Shown here: piece after piece, positions 34,395-43,679 of the stretch | Layout: every line of letters starts with the position of its first letter | Position numbering within the stretch: position 1 is the stretch's first letter | Assembly: GCF_003075435.1 (NCBI RefSeq) | Contig: NZ_QCZJ01000004.1 | Span: forward strand, 1 to 64,000 | Length of the DNA: 64,000 bases | Source: Terrimonas sp. | GTDB taxonomy: Bacteria; Bacteroidota; Bacteroidia; Chitinophagales; Chitinophagaceae | Direction of reading: 5' to 3' | Notes under the pieces: model-generated | What the model was told of the DNA's origin: nothing | Seen by the model: only the letters and a program-made list of their open reading frames with translations | The model's database searches: none | Program-made: the position numbers and the translations under genes

Positions 34395-35410
34395 AAGCGT
34401 TGGTATTAACAGCCCCGGGCAAAACTGAGATCAGGGATATTGAAAAACCAATACCTGCAGATGATGAGGTATTATTGAAGATAGGTGCTGTAGGTTTTTG
34501 CGGCGGCGATTTAAACGGCTTCCTCGGGTTGTTTGAATTGCAGGAATATCCCAATGTACTTGGTCATGAAGTGGGAGCGGTAATTGAAAGCACAGGAAAA
34601 AATGTGCCGGCCGAATTTCAGGCTGGTATAAAGGTTACACTGAACCCTTACCTGAATTGCGGTAAATGTATTGCCTGCCGCAAAGGCAAACCAAACGCGT
34701 GTATAGATAATAAAACGATGGGTGTAAGGCGACCTGGAGCTATGACGGAACACATCACTGTTGACTGGCGAAAGTTGCATGCGTCTGATAAATTATCATT
34801 ACAGGAACTGGCATTAGCAGAACCATTAACAGTAGGCTTTCATGCGGTTGACAGGGGAGGAGTAACTGCAAAAGATAAAGTGCTGGTGATAGGCTGTGGT
34901 ATTGTTGGGCTTGGCGCTATTGCCGGTGCGCTGCATCGTGGTGCAGAGGTATACGCGCTGGATGTAAGCGATTATAAAACAGGCATAGCCAAAAAAGTTG
35001 GCGTAAAAGCTGCCATTAATGGCGCTACGCAGGATGTTGCGGCGGCAATTGCTGATTTAACAGGCGGCGATGGCCCTGATGTGGTGATAGAAGCAGTAGG
35101 AAGTTATGATACATATAAACTTGCAGTTGAACTGGTGAGTTATACCGGAAGGGTAGTATATATTGGTTATAGTAAAAAGCCTGTAGATTATAATACCGGC
35201 ACATTTGTGCGCAAGGAAATTGAAATTTTCGGGTCGAGGAATTGCCTGGGAGATTTTCCTGAAGTGATACGATACCTTGAATCCGGCAAATTCCCGGCGG
35301 AAGCTGTTATTTCAAAAACAGTTTCCCTGCAGGATTCAGGTGATGCGTTGAAAGGCTGGGCGGAAAACAGGGGGAATATTACCAAGATAATGGTTGATCT
35401 TTCTATATAA
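34391..35410 (+). CDS. Zinc-dependent medium-chain alcohol/polyol dehydrogenase
   Basis: A 339-residue MDR-superfamily dehydrogenase. Catalytic zinc ligands: Cys37 (GFCGGD) and His59-Glu60 (GHE). Structural zinc: Cys90, Cys93, Cys96 and Cys104 (NCGKCIACRKGKPNAC). The Rossmann motif is VLVIGCGIVGLGAI (about 164-177). It is close in style to sugar-acid and polyol dehydrogenases such as L-threonine, galactitol-phosphate and 2-keto-3-deoxy-L-fuconate dehydrogenases. Translationally coupled to the aldo/keto reductase by an ATGA overlap, it probably acts on a product of the same sugar. A step in oxidative L-fucose breakdown is the best-supported guess. Confidence 0.85.
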   Translation: MKALVLTAPGKTEIRDIEKPIPADDEVLLKIGAVGFCGGDLNGFLGLFELQEYPNVLGHEVGAVIESTGKNVPAEFQAGIKVTLNPYLNCGKCIACRKGKPNACIDNKTMGVRRPGAMTEHITVDWRKLHASDKLSLQELALAEPLTVGFHAVDRGGVTAKDKVLVIGCGIVGLGAIAGALHRGAEVYALDVSDYKTGIAKKVGVKAAINGATQDVAAAIADLTGGDGPDVVIEAVGSYDTYKLAVELVSYTGRVVYIGYSKKPVDYNTGTFVRKEIEIFGSRNCLGDFPEVIRYLESGKFPAEAVISKTVSLQDSGDALKGWAENRGNITKIMVDLSI

Positions 35411-35492
35411 ATTCAATGCCTGGGTTATTTTTTTGACGGGATTCACCCCGAAGTTGTCGTTTTTACACAGTATTAAATTTTGTTGGGAACTC

Positions 35493-35500
35493 TAATTTTG
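35493..35500 (+). promoter_or_regulatory. -7 element TAATTTTG
   Basis: A perfect TAnnTTTG box 40 bases before the ATG at 35540. No good TTTG is found 20 bases upstream, so only half of the promoter is supported. Confidence 0.35.
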
Positions 35501-35539
35501 TATTGTCAATACAATACTCTCGGTAATAAATATAATGGT

Positions 35540-36412
35540 ATGAAAAGTTTTCTCAACATATGCAACATGCTCAGGTTAATGCTACTGCTAATTGCTTTTA
35601 CGTTTGTAGCATCTCAATCAAATGGGCAACAAATCAAACCTTCCAACAGCGGTTACGCACCTGTTAATGGGATTAAAGTGTATTACGAAGTGTATGGAGA
35701 AGGGAATCCCATAATCTTGCTACACGGTGCTTTTTATACCATTGATTTGAACTGGAGTCAATTAATCCCCCAGTTGTCAAAAAACAGGAAAGTAATTGCC
35801 GTTGAATTGCAGGGGCACGGACACTCTCCCTTTTCAGACAGGAAATTATCAATCACAACTTTAGCAAGTGATGTGGAAAAACTGATGGATTACCTGAAAA
35901 TTGACAGCGCTGATATAGCAGGATATAGTATGGGTGGTTCCGTGGCTTACCAATTTGCTGTACAAAGTCCTAAGCGGTTAAAAAAATTGGTGATTATTTC
36001 TTCTACTTATAAAACTGATGGCTGGCTGCCTGTAGTAAACGGCGCGTTTAAGGATTTTAAGCCAGAATTTTTTGATAATACACCATTACAAACAGCATAC
36101 GATGCAGTGGCGCCTGATAAAACAAATTGGAGAAGGTTTTTAGCGCAAATGTTTGCTTTTGCCAAAGAGCCATTTAATGTAGGAGATGCTAATATTGCAA
36201 AAATAGCTGCACCCGTGTTAATTATATCAGGAGACAATGACGGACTGGATAAAATTGAGTTGATGAAGACATATAAATTATTGGGAGGCGGTGTTTCAGA
36301 CCTGCAGCCAATGCCGCAATCACAATTAGCCATTGTGCCTTCACAAAATCATGTTAGCCTGATGATGCAGGCTACAACCATTGTGACCTATTTGAACAAT
36401 TTTTTAAAATGA
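35540..36412 (+). CDS. Secreted alpha/beta hydrolase
   Basis: 290 residues from the ATG at 35540 (MKSFLNICNMLRLMLLLIAF), which begins a signal peptide; the longer in-frame version from 35480 would bury it. Oxyanion region ILLHGAFYTIDLNWSQL (59-75), nucleophile elbow GYSMGG with Ser130, acid probably in ISGDNDGLD and His in PSQNHVSLM. The catalytic residues are complete. The family includes lactonases, esterases and epoxide hydrolases. A lactonase role in the neighbouring sugar-oxidation cluster is possible, but export to the periplasm makes that less certain. It has a separate promoter box. Confidence 0.83.
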   Translation: MKSFLNICNMLRLMLLLIAFTFVASQSNGQQIKPSNSGYAPVNGIKVYYEVYGEGNPIILLHGAFYTIDLNWSQLIPQLSKNRKVIAVELQGHGHSPFSDRKLSITTLASDVEKLMDYLKIDSADIAGYSMGGSVAYQFAVQSPKRLKKLVIISSTYKTDGWLPVVNGAFKDFKPEFFDNTPLQTAYDAVAPDKTNWRRFLAQMFAFAKEPFNVGDANIAKIAAPVLIISGDNDGLDKIELMKTYKLLGGGVSDLQPMPQSQLAIVPSQNHVSLMMQATTIVTYLNNFLK

Positions 36413-36636
36413 TCTGAGGCGCTTAGCTTACACTATATTTTCACTTAGCAAGCGCCGTTGTCATGCCTCCGGCAGATAAATGGGCATGCAGGGCAGGCAA
36501 TGCGGGTGGCGTACCAACAACAGGAAGTTAAGGAAGCTGGTGTACTAATATAGCCTGTGCTGTAGAATGTTGTTGGTGATGCCAAAGTACAATTACCTAT
36601 GCACAACACCAACGGCAGCAATATTGTTACAAGATG

Positions 36637-36644
36637 TAAATTTG
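36637..36644 (+). promoter_or_regulatory. -7 element TAAATTTG
   Basis: A perfect TAnnTTTG match 43 bases before the next ATG, predicting a leader of about 36 bases. There is no clear -33 TTTG. It would drive the epimerase-mutarotase pair. Confidence 0.42.
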
Positions 36645-36686
36645 GCCGGGAACAGGTTATACCTGGTTTCCAAATAAATCAAATTA

Positions 36687-37499
36687 ATGAAACCAGCAAT
36701 TACCATAGCATTAGTACCGGAGATCACAAAAGGACCCTGGGTATTTTGGAATGATATTGAAGCAGGTATGCAAAAAGCCTCAGCTTTAGGATTTGACGCT
36801 GTTGAATTATTCACGGCATCAGGAGCAGCGTTTGAACCGGGTTATATTGAGCAATTAACCAGCAGGTATAATATTAATATATGTGCCGTGGGAACGGGCG
36901 CCGGCAAAGTAGTGAATGGCTTAACCCTTACCGACCCGGATATATCAATACGGAAAAAAGCTATTGCATATATTAGTGAGATGATCAGGTTTGGTGCGGC
37001 ATTTAATGCGCCGGCAATCATTGGTTCAATGCAGGGAAATACAGTGCCGGGCGTAAGCCGGGAAGACTCACTGCAATGGTTATCCGAAGGATTGAATATT
37101 TTAGCTGAGAAGGCATATATACTTGGTGTGAACCTTATATATGAACCATTAAACCGGTATGAAACAAATTTGTTTAACCAGTTGCCGGATGCTGTTGCGT
37201 TTATACAAAAGCTGGAATGGAAAAATGTAAAATTGCTGGCTGATTTATTTCATATGAATATTGAAGAGGCGTCTCTTGCGGTGAGTATTGAGCAATGTGG
37301 TGAGTATATCGGGCATATTCATTTTGCGGATAGTAACAGGATGGCTATTGGCTTTGGTCATACCGATATGGATGGAACTGCAGGTGCAATAAAAAAAATC
37401 GGCTATAAAGATTATATCTCGGCTGAAATATTTCCGCTGCCGGATAGTGATATTGCGGCATTGCAAACTATAACAGCTTTTAAAAAATGGTTTAAATAA
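36687..37499 (+). CDS. Sugar (phosphate) isomerase/epimerase, AP-endonuclease-2-type TIM barrel
   Basis: A 270-residue barrel of the PF01261 family, which includes D-tagatose/psicose 3-epimerases, hydroxypyruvate isomerase and inosose dehydratase. Metal ligands fit the epimerase pattern: Glu153 (IYEPLNRYE), Asp186 and His189 (LLADLFHMN), His212 (HIHFADSNR) and Glu247 (SAEIFP). There is no signal peptide. It is followed after five bases by the mutarotase gene, so the two form a transcription unit and probably act on the same sugar. The exact sugar is not decidable. Confidence 0.85.
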   Translation: MKPAITIALVPEITKGPWVFWNDIEAGMQKASALGFDAVELFTASGAAFEPGYIEQLTSRYNINICAVGTGAGKVVNGLTLTDPDISIRKKAIAYISEMIRFGAAFNAPAIIGSMQGNTVPGVSREDSLQWLSEGLNILAEKAYILGVNLIYEPLNRYETNLFNQLPDAVAFIQKLEWKNVKLLADLFHMNIEEASLAVSIEQCGEYIGHIHFADSNRMAIGFGHTDMDGTAGAIKKIGYKDYISAEIFPLPDSDIAALQTITAFKKWFK

Positions 37500-37504
37500 A
37501 TGAT

Positions 37505-37849
37505 ATGAAAAAATTTTGCCTTGCCCTTGATTTGATCAACGATGAAAAAAACATAGCCGAGTACGAAGATTGGCATAAGCCGGGTGTTGGGTGGAAGGAA
37601 GTACGGCAGAACGATCTGGATTCAGGGATAACCAATATAGAAATTTACCGCACAGGCAACAGGATGTTCATGATCCTGGAAACCACTGATGAGTTTACTT
37701 TTGAAAATAAGAAAGCATTAGATGCTGATTGTGCTAAAGTATTGGAATGGGAAGCGCTGATGTGGAAATACCAGCAGGCGATACCCTGGGCAAAGCCCGG
37801 AGAAAAATGGGTGTTGATGGATAAAATTTTTCAGTTTGAAAAAGAATAG
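37505..37849 (+). CDS. L-rhamnose/L-fucose mutarotase family protein
   Basis: A 114-residue dimeric alpha/beta-barrel protein of the RhaM family (PF05336) that interconverts the anomers of a 6-deoxy-sugar. Features: EYEDWHKPG with His24 in the position of the RhaM catalytic His, IYRTGNRMFMILETTDEF in the middle and WEALMWKYQQAIPWAKPGEK and WVLMDKIF at the end. Some members of this family act on L-fucose and sit beside L-fucose dehydrogenase genes. The aldo/keto reductase and GH29 fucosidase nearby favour that reading. It is five bases downstream of the epimerase gene. Confidence 0.85.
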   Translation: MKKFCLALDLINDEKNIAEYEDWHKPGVGWKEVRQNDLDSGITNIEIYRTGNRMFMILETTDEFTFENKKALDADCAKVLEWEALMWKYQQAIPWAKPGEKWVLMDKIFQFEKE

Positions 37850-37991
37850 CAGTTCATGTAATTCAGGCAGGGAAATTCTTATGTTTACAGGTTTTGCAGT
37901 CTTTAATCTTGTTGAATAGTATTACTACAGTACAAGGGTGCGACGCAAGGAACGATGATAATAGCAATGCAGCCGGGCTCAAAAAAATCAG

Positions 37992-38429
37992 TTATTTATT
38001 CACATACTCGCTCAGTATTTTCTCCAGCTTGCCGGTTGATTTTGCAGCATGGCTTTGATCGCCGGTATGAATATCTTCCAAAGTTGGAATTAAAGTAGTT
38101 TGACCATACACCTGGGTTACTTTTACTTTATACCGTGCGGTAGCTGTTGAAGGCAAGTTGCCGGTATCTGCTATAATTATATCAGCATCGCTGTCTGCTT
38201 CATTCCCACATTGTACAGGCACCGGCGCGGTAATGATGTATTCACTTGATTTTTCCGCATGAACAACCGGTATATTCTTACTGTTGAAAAAGGCTAATGT
38301 ACTTTTCCAGGCTTCTTCAATATTTTTTGAAACAGGGTATGAAGGTAGAGAAGTATATGGTTCCTTATTAAGCGCACCTTTAAACGTGCAGGATGTAAAA
38401 ATAAGTATGGCGGCAAGCAGCTTCATCAT
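37992..38429 (-). CDS. Small lipoprotein of unknown function
   Basis: A 145-residue product with lipobox FTSC (Cys14). The mature part has EEAWKSTLAFFNSKNIPVVH (about 39-58), EYIITAPV, then TARYKVKVTQVYGQTTLIPT (about 97-116), a helix-strand layout seen in small outer-membrane lipoproteins of the NlpC/BamC style. The family is not recognised. It lies 85 bases upstream of the minus-strand start at... the neighbouring receptor gene is further upstream on the same strand, so it may be read from the receptor transcript. Confidence 0.65.
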   Translation of the reverse strand: MMKLLAAILIFTSCTFKGALNKEPYTSLPSYPVSKNIEEAWKSTLAFFNSKNIPVVHAEKSSEYIITAPVPVQCGNEADSDADIIIADTGNLPSTATARYKVKVTQVYGQTTLIPTLEDIHTGDQSHAAKSTGKLEKILSEYVNK

Positions 38430-38514
38430 GTTATCCTGATTTTAACATTAATAAATATAACACAAAACCCGTACCGCTGCTATAAATATTATACACATTT
38501 ATACACATTTGGGA

Positions 38515-40950
38515 TTATCCTTTTGGCAATCCCTGCACGTCTTCATTATTTACTCTTTTGGTTTTCTGCTGGTTGAATAACCCGCCAAATTCCCAGTTAA
38601 CAGTAAGCTTAACAGCCCTGTTATAATACCTGTTTTGCAGGGCGTAATAAAACTGCTGTGTCTCAATTACCCGGGTTTGTGGTATATAGCTTGAAAAGGG
38701 GTTGGTTAGTGCAAGCGTAAGGGAAATCTTTTTTGCCGGAAATTCTTTTTTGCATGCAATGCTGTAATAATAAATAAAGGATTCAGAACCCTGTAGCATT
38801 ATTTTGCGGGTATTAATTTCCCCAAAGGCCTGAATGGAAAAACTATTGGGAAGTTTGAAGGTAGTATTGAGATTAATGTGTGTTGCCCAGCCTTTGCTTA
38901 AAATCTGCAATGCATCGCTGCTGTAATCGAGGTATTCAAGGTTCAGGTTCCCGTTGGTGCTCCACCAATCGGTTAGGGTAGCCATTGCCGAAAGGTTTAA
39001 GCCGTATGTTTTATTGGCGGCAAGATTTTGCTTTTTGGTGGTGGCAATACCATTATTGTCTACAGCCGTAAATTCAACAATGGCGTTATTGGTTTGTTTC
39101 CAGAACAGGGCAGTATTTAAAAAGAAGGCGGATGTTGGGTAGAAACCGTATGTAAATTCAGCCTGGTGCGCTATTTCAGGTTTCAGGTCGGGATTGCCTG
39201 TTGATATATTTTTGGGATCGCTTGCATTAATATTAGGATTAAGGTCCCATATATACGGGCGGGTAAGCCTTTGTGTATAGCTTAATGAAAATGTTTGATT
39301 GTCATTTATTTTTTTTGATACCGTTGCCGAAGGAATAAGATTGGTGAAATGATTATCAAACTTTGTTGCCGCCCGCTCAATATCACCATTAAAAGAAGTC
39401 AGTTCCAGGCGTGCGCCTGCTTCTGCATACCAGTTCTTTTTAAGGTTTGCTTTCAGCATACTATAGCCTGCCCAAACATCCTGGCTGTATGTAAAAACAT
39501 CAGAACGGGAAGGCACGGGTTCTAATGCTTCCTGGTTTTCCGCGGCGGTAACATTATAACGGCTTGAGGCATTCCTGATGATCATTTTTAAGCCGCTCTC
39601 CAAAGTAAATATGCCATTATTTGAAAATGGATGGAGATAATCGGCCTGCACTGTCCATTCGCGGCTTTTAGCTAAATTATTATTTAACTCCTGGTACAAC
39701 CGGATACCGTGGTTGTCATGCTGTAACATGTGATAAGGATCACGGCTTTTATTGGGAGAAAATTGCGCCAGCAATGTTATTTCCTGTCCCGGCTTTTTAA
39801 ATTTTTTGCTATAGGCAAGATTCAGATCAGCTCCAACATATTTTTCTGCGGCATCCGTAGTTTGTTTATACTGTTCAGTAATAGTACCGCCGGGCTGGCG
39901 CACTGTGGTAAGTATATTATTGTCCTGTGGCCAATTGCCAAACCAAACATTTGCACCAAAACTTATTTCGGTAGAAGAATCTGCAGTATAGGTTACTGCA
40001 ATATCTCCTGAGCCATGCGGCGCGGCGTTATCACTGTTCATTTCCTGCTCCAGCAACAGTGAGGGTGAGCCGTTGTTGTATTGTATGCGGTTTGCAGCAT
40101 AGGCTTCTTTACGTCTTAGCCTATGCAGGTGACCATGCACACTCGTGCTCCATTTGTTGCTGTTAACGGCAATGCGTGGATTAAAAACCTGCTCAAGATT
40201 GCTTGCACCCAATTCCAGTGCGCCGCTCACGCTCTGCCTGCTTTTTTTTGTAATGATGTTTATTACACCTGCCGCGCCTTCTGCATCATATTTTGCAGAA
40301 GGGGTTGTAATTACTTCCACTGATTTAATAATATTGGCTGGCATCATATTCAATGCATCAGCCGGGCTGCGGGCTATCTGCCCTGAGTATTTACCATCAA
40401 TAAGTATTTTTAAATTACGGCTGCCGCGAAGGCTGACATTACCCTGCGCGTCTACATTTAAAACAGGGGCTTTACGCAATACATCTGCAGCGGTTCCTCC
40501 TTTAACAGACAGATCGTTTTCTGCATTATAAATGAGCATGCCAGGGCGTAACTCGATAAGTTTTTTTCTTCCGGTAACGGTTATTTCCTGCAGGCTTTTG
40601 GCAGATTTTGTCAAAAGAATGTTACCTGCTGAAAATGAATTACCTGTTGTATTAAGATTGATATCAACATGGCGTGTATCATAGCCTACGGATGTTATTT
40701 CTAAAATATATATGCCTGCCTGCTGTACCTGTATGCTGAAGTTGCCTTCCTCACCTGAATAAGCTGAGCTTACAGCAGAATCCTGTTTCAATAATGTGAT
40801 GGTAGCATACATGACCGGGCTGTGAGTAGCAGAATCTGTAATTTTCCCTGTAATGAAAATACCAGCCCGGTTGCCGGATTGCGCCATTAACAACGGTAGG
40901 GTAAATAATAGACAGATAACGATCAGGGCGAGCTTAAAACACATCCGCAT
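38515..40950 (-). CDS. TonB-dependent receptor, outer-membrane beta-barrel family
   Basis: An 811-residue receptor with a signal peptide (1-23). The carboxypeptidase-regulatory domain spans about 30-115 (ITGKITDSATHSPVMYATIT, YILEITSVGYDTRHVDI). The plug region has LQEITVTGRKKLIELRPGML, a calcium-free 'PROAPVLNV'-like ADVLRKAPVLNVDAQGNVSL and SVEVITTPSAKYDAEGAAGVINIITK. The barrel is of the OMP_b-brl_3 type (PF14905), with LSYTQRLTRPYIWDLNPNIN. No SusD partner and no FecR are present; such orphan receptors often serve peptides, metals or small ligands. A good promoter lies upstream on the minus strand. Confidence 0.92.
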   Translation of the reverse strand: MRMCFKLALIVICLLFTLPLLMAQSGNRAGIFITGKITDSATHSPVMYATITLLKQDSAVSSAYSGEEGNFSIQVQQAGIYILEITSVGYDTRHVDINLNTTGNSFSAGNILLTKSAKSLQEITVTGRKKLIELRPGMLIYNAENDLSVKGGTAADVLRKAPVLNVDAQGNVSLRGSRNLKILIDGKYSGQIARSPADALNMMPANIIKSVEVITTPSAKYDAEGAAGVINIITKKSRQSVSGALELGASNLEQVFNPRIAVNSNKWSTSVHGHLHRLRRKEAYAANRIQYNNGSPSLLLEQEMNSDNAAPHGSGDIAVTYTADSSTEISFGANVWFGNWPQDNNILTTVRQPGGTITEQYKQTTDAAEKYVGADLNLAYSKKFKKPGQEITLLAQFSPNKSRDPYHMLQHDNHGIRLYQELNNNLAKSREWTVQADYLHPFSNNGIFTLESGLKMIIRNASSRYNVTAAENQEALEPVPSRSDVFTYSQDVWAGYSMLKANLKKNWYAEAGARLELTSFNGDIERAATKFDNHFTNLIPSATVSKKINDNQTFSLSYTQRLTRPYIWDLNPNINASDPKNISTGNPDLKPEIAHQAEFTYGFYPTSAFFLNTALFWKQTNNAIVEFTAVDNNGIATTKKQNLAANKTYGLNLSAMATLTDWWSTNGNLNLEYLDYSSDALQILSKGWATHINLNTTFKLPNSFSIQAFGEINTRKIMLQGSESFIYYYSIACKKEFPAKKISLTLALTNPFSSYIPQTRVIETQQFYYALQNRYYNRAVKLTVNWEFGGLFNQQKTKRVNNEDVQGLPKG

Positions 40951-40986
40951 GATATCAATTTTTAAGTGTCATAGTAAAGCAATATT

Positions 40987-41018
40987 CAAAGCAACCGTAT
41001 TAAACTAACCACGGCAAA
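40987..41018 (-). promoter_or_regulatory. Bacteroidota-type promoter on minus strand
   Basis: Read on the minus strand: TTTG (41018-41015), 20 bases, TTGCTTTG (40994-40987), one mismatch to TAnnTTTG. Predicted start near 40980, about 30 bases before the receptor ATG at 40950. The spacing equals that of the promoter at 12041-12072. Confidence 0.55.
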
Positions 41019-41409
41019 TAAAATATAGCAATAACATGAATTATTGAGCTATTACATGAATCCGGCGCGAAGTTGAGGGTTAAATCTGAAAAATGTATAT
41101 CATATCGGGAAATAGGGTTACGAAAAAGGGAACTTGTGGTTGGGGTGAGGTATCAGCTGTCAGCAATCACTTGTCAGCCGTTAGCGGTGTAAAGGCCGCA
41201 ATGAATTAAAGCAGTGGTTGAAATTACTCAATCTCTCTCTTGGTATTGCCACCGTATGGTCAGATTTTAAGTGCTATGGGCTATCAGCCGTCAACTCATA
41301 GCCCGTAGCTGACCGCTATCCCCAAAATCATCTATACTTTCAGTCTGTTATTTAAATATCTTTACCCGGTTACAACTGCCAGCATTCATCTAAATAAACA
41401 TAAGGCTTC
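41019..41409. repeat. Gap with ATAGCTGAC/CAGCCGTCA-type repeats
   Basis: No gene is seen. Bases 41151-41190 (TATCAGCTGTCAGCAATCAC, TTGTCAGCCGTTAGC) and 41272-41322 (GCTATGGGCTATCAGCCGTC, CTCATAGCCCGTAGCTGACC) belong to the same degenerate family as 21103-21150 and 24789-24820. TATCTTTA at 41357-41364 is a one-mismatch -7 box for the fucosidase gene. Confidence 0.5.
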
Positions 41410-43653
41410 ATGATCTGCAAATTGAAATATATTGTTTTGGTATCATTGGTATTATTTATTGCCCCGGCATTTGCACAGGTTGCAGGTAATGCAATGGCTG
41501 TAAAAAATACCATAGCCGTTGATCCTTCTGATGCTAAAGAAAAAATTATTCTTAAAGCCGCGCATGTAGTGCCAACGCCCAATCAATATGCAGCGCTTCG
41601 TAATGAGTTTATCGCTTTTATCCATTTTGGTCCCAATACATTTACAAGAATGGAGTGGGGTAGTGGCATGGAAGACCCTAAGATATTTGATTTAAAAGAG
41701 CTGCATACCGATCAGTGGTGCGAAGCCATGAAAGCTGCCGGTATGAAGATGGTGATCATCACTGCCAAACATCATGATGGTTTTGTATTGTGGCAGAGCC
41801 GCTATACAAAGCACGGCATTATGTCTACCGGTTATAAAGATGGCAAAGGAGATATATTCAGGGAACTGGTGAACTCCTGCAAAAAATACGGTTTAAAGGT
41901 TGGTATATATTTATCGCCTGCTGATTTGTACCAGATAGAAAGTCCCGATGGCTTATATGGTAATCTCAGTAAGTATACCAAAAGAACCATTCCCCGCGCA
42001 GTGCCGGGTAGGCCATTTGCCAATAAAAAAACATTTACTGCGGAGGTGGATGATTACAATGAATATTTTATGAACCAGTTGTTTGAGCTGCTGACGGAAT
42101 ACGGACCGATAGACGAAGTTTGGTTTGATGGCGCTCATCCTAAAACCAAAGGCGGACAGAAATATAATTACATCGCATGGAAAAAACTCATCAATACATT
42201 AGCGCCCCGTGCAGTAATTTTTGGTAAGCAGGATATACGCTGGTGTGGCAATGAGGCGGGCAGAACAAGAGATACGGAATGGAATATCATTCCTTACCCC
42301 GAAGATCCCGGCCTGATGAACAGCTTTCCCGACCTCACAGATGCTTCACTTGGCAGCAGGGAAGATTTATACAAAGCAAAGTTTTTGCATTACCAGCAGG
42401 CAGAAACCAATACTTCTATACGGGAAGGCTGGTTTTACAGGGATGATGAACGCCAGCAGGTAAGAAGCGCTGATGATGTATTTGATATTTACGAGCGTGC
42501 GGTTGGCGGCAATTCTACTTTTTTATTGAATATTCCGCCCAACAGGGAAGGGAAGTTTTCTTCAACAGATCATGACGTGTTGATAGAAGTGGGAAAACGC
42601 ATTAAAGAAACTTACGGCAATAATCTTTTTAAAAATGCCAAAGGCCCGCAACAGGTGCTGAATGATAATGTGCAGGATTTTATTTTGATTGATAAAAACA
42701 AACCTGAAATCATTATCAGTACAGCAAAACCGGTAACCATCAACAGGATAATGCTGCAGGAAGCTGTGGCAACGCATAGTGAGCGTGTAGAGCAACACGC
42801 TGTAGATGCATGGATTGATGGTGCCTGGAAGCAGGTGGCTGAAGCAACCAATATTGGTTATAAAAGAATTTTAAGGTTCCCGGAAGTAACTTCAGACAGG
42901 TTCAGGATACGCATTCTGCAATCAAGATACACACCTGCCATAAGTAATGTTGCCGCTTTTTATTATAAGACGCGTCCGCCGCAGTTGCAGTTTACCAGGA
43001 GCATACACGGGCAGATAACTATAGAGCCAAAATTGCAGGCTTTTGCATGGAACCCTAATGGTGAAAACGCGGCAAAGAATATCAATACAGGGTATACAAT
43101 TTTTTATACGGTTGATGGAAGTGAGCCAATGCGGTCTTCAACAAAATTTACAGCGCCATTCAGTATAGAAAAAGGTATAGTTAAGGCCGTTGCCTATAAT
43201 AATGGAGAAAAAGGCCCGGTTGCTGAAAGAACTTTTGGTATAGTAAAGCAAAACTGGAAATTGATAGATAGTGATGGTGAAACCGCAAGACATAAAGCTG
43301 TTTTTGCGTTTGATGAAAATGCAAGAACGTACTGGCAATCTGCTGACGGCGGTGCGGAGCATTTTATTACTATTGACCTGGGAAAAGAATATACGCTCAA
43401 AGCATTTGCATACACACCGCAGATACAATCTCCCAATGGATTACTGGCAAAAGGTATTATTAAGATCAGTGCCGACGGGCAAAACTGGAAGGATACGGAA
43501 AGTTTTGAATTCGGAAACCTTATTAATGATCCGGTAACACGTACCCATTATTTTGCATCGCCTGTGCAAACCCGTTATATCCGGGTGGCATCAACGGCTT
43601 TAACCGGCGATGGAAAAAATCTGACGATCGCTGAGCTGGACTTTTTTGAATAA
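41410..43653 (+). CDS. Exported GH29 alpha-L-fucosidase with chitobiase-type and F5/8-type C domains
   Basis: A 747-residue retaining exo-fucosidase. Signal peptide 1-22. The GH29 barrel (about 50-400) has FIHFGPNTFTRMEWGSG (70-86), TAKHHDGFVLW (118-128) and the nucleophile Asp240 in VWFDGAHPKTKGG. GGNSTFLLNIPPNREG is the family's distal motif. Two C-terminal beta modules follow: a region with TIFYTVDGSEP like chitobiase C-terminal domains (about 540-610) and a discoidin-like F5/8 C domain (about 615-745, WQSADGGAEHFITIDLGKEY, TRYIRVAST). It releases L-fucose from glycans in the periplasm and fits the mutarotase and dehydrogenase genes upstream. Confidence 0.92.
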   Translation: MICKLKYIVLVSLVLFIAPAFAQVAGNAMAVKNTIAVDPSDAKEKIILKAAHVVPTPNQYAALRNEFIAFIHFGPNTFTRMEWGSGMEDPKIFDLKELHTDQWCEAMKAAGMKMVIITAKHHDGFVLWQSRYTKHGIMSTGYKDGKGDIFRELVNSCKKYGLKVGIYLSPADLYQIESPDGLYGNLSKYTKRTIPRAVPGRPFANKKTFTAEVDDYNEYFMNQLFELLTEYGPIDEVWFDGAHPKTKGGQKYNYIAWKKLINTLAPRAVIFGKQDIRWCGNEAGRTRDTEWNIIPYPEDPGLMNSFPDLTDASLGSREDLYKAKFLHYQQAETNTSIREGWFYRDDERQQVRSADDVFDIYERAVGGNSTFLLNIPPNREGKFSSTDHDVLIEVGKRIKETYGNNLFKNAKGPQQVLNDNVQDFILIDKNKPEIIISTAKPVTINRIMLQEAVATHSERVEQHAVDAWIDGAWKQVAEATNIGYKRILRFPEVTSDRFRIRILQSRYTPAISNVAAFYYKTRPPQLQFTRSIHGQITIEPKLQAFAWNPNGENAAKNINTGYTIFYTVDGSEPMRSSTKFTAPFSIEKGIVKAVAYNNGEKGPVAERTFGIVKQNWKLIDSDGETARHKAVFAFDENARTYWQSADGGAEHFITIDLGKEYTLKAFAYTPQIQSPNGLLAKGIIKISADGQNWKDTESFEFGNLINDPVTRTHYFASPVQTRYIRVASTALTGDGKNLTIAELDFFE

Positions 43654-43679
43654 AAATTTTAGATAAGAAATATTGCAGG

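Noticed and set aside
38497-38514. Tandem ATACACATTT repeats beside the receptor stop codon
   Set aside because: Only two copies of a low-complexity word; no structure or function supported.
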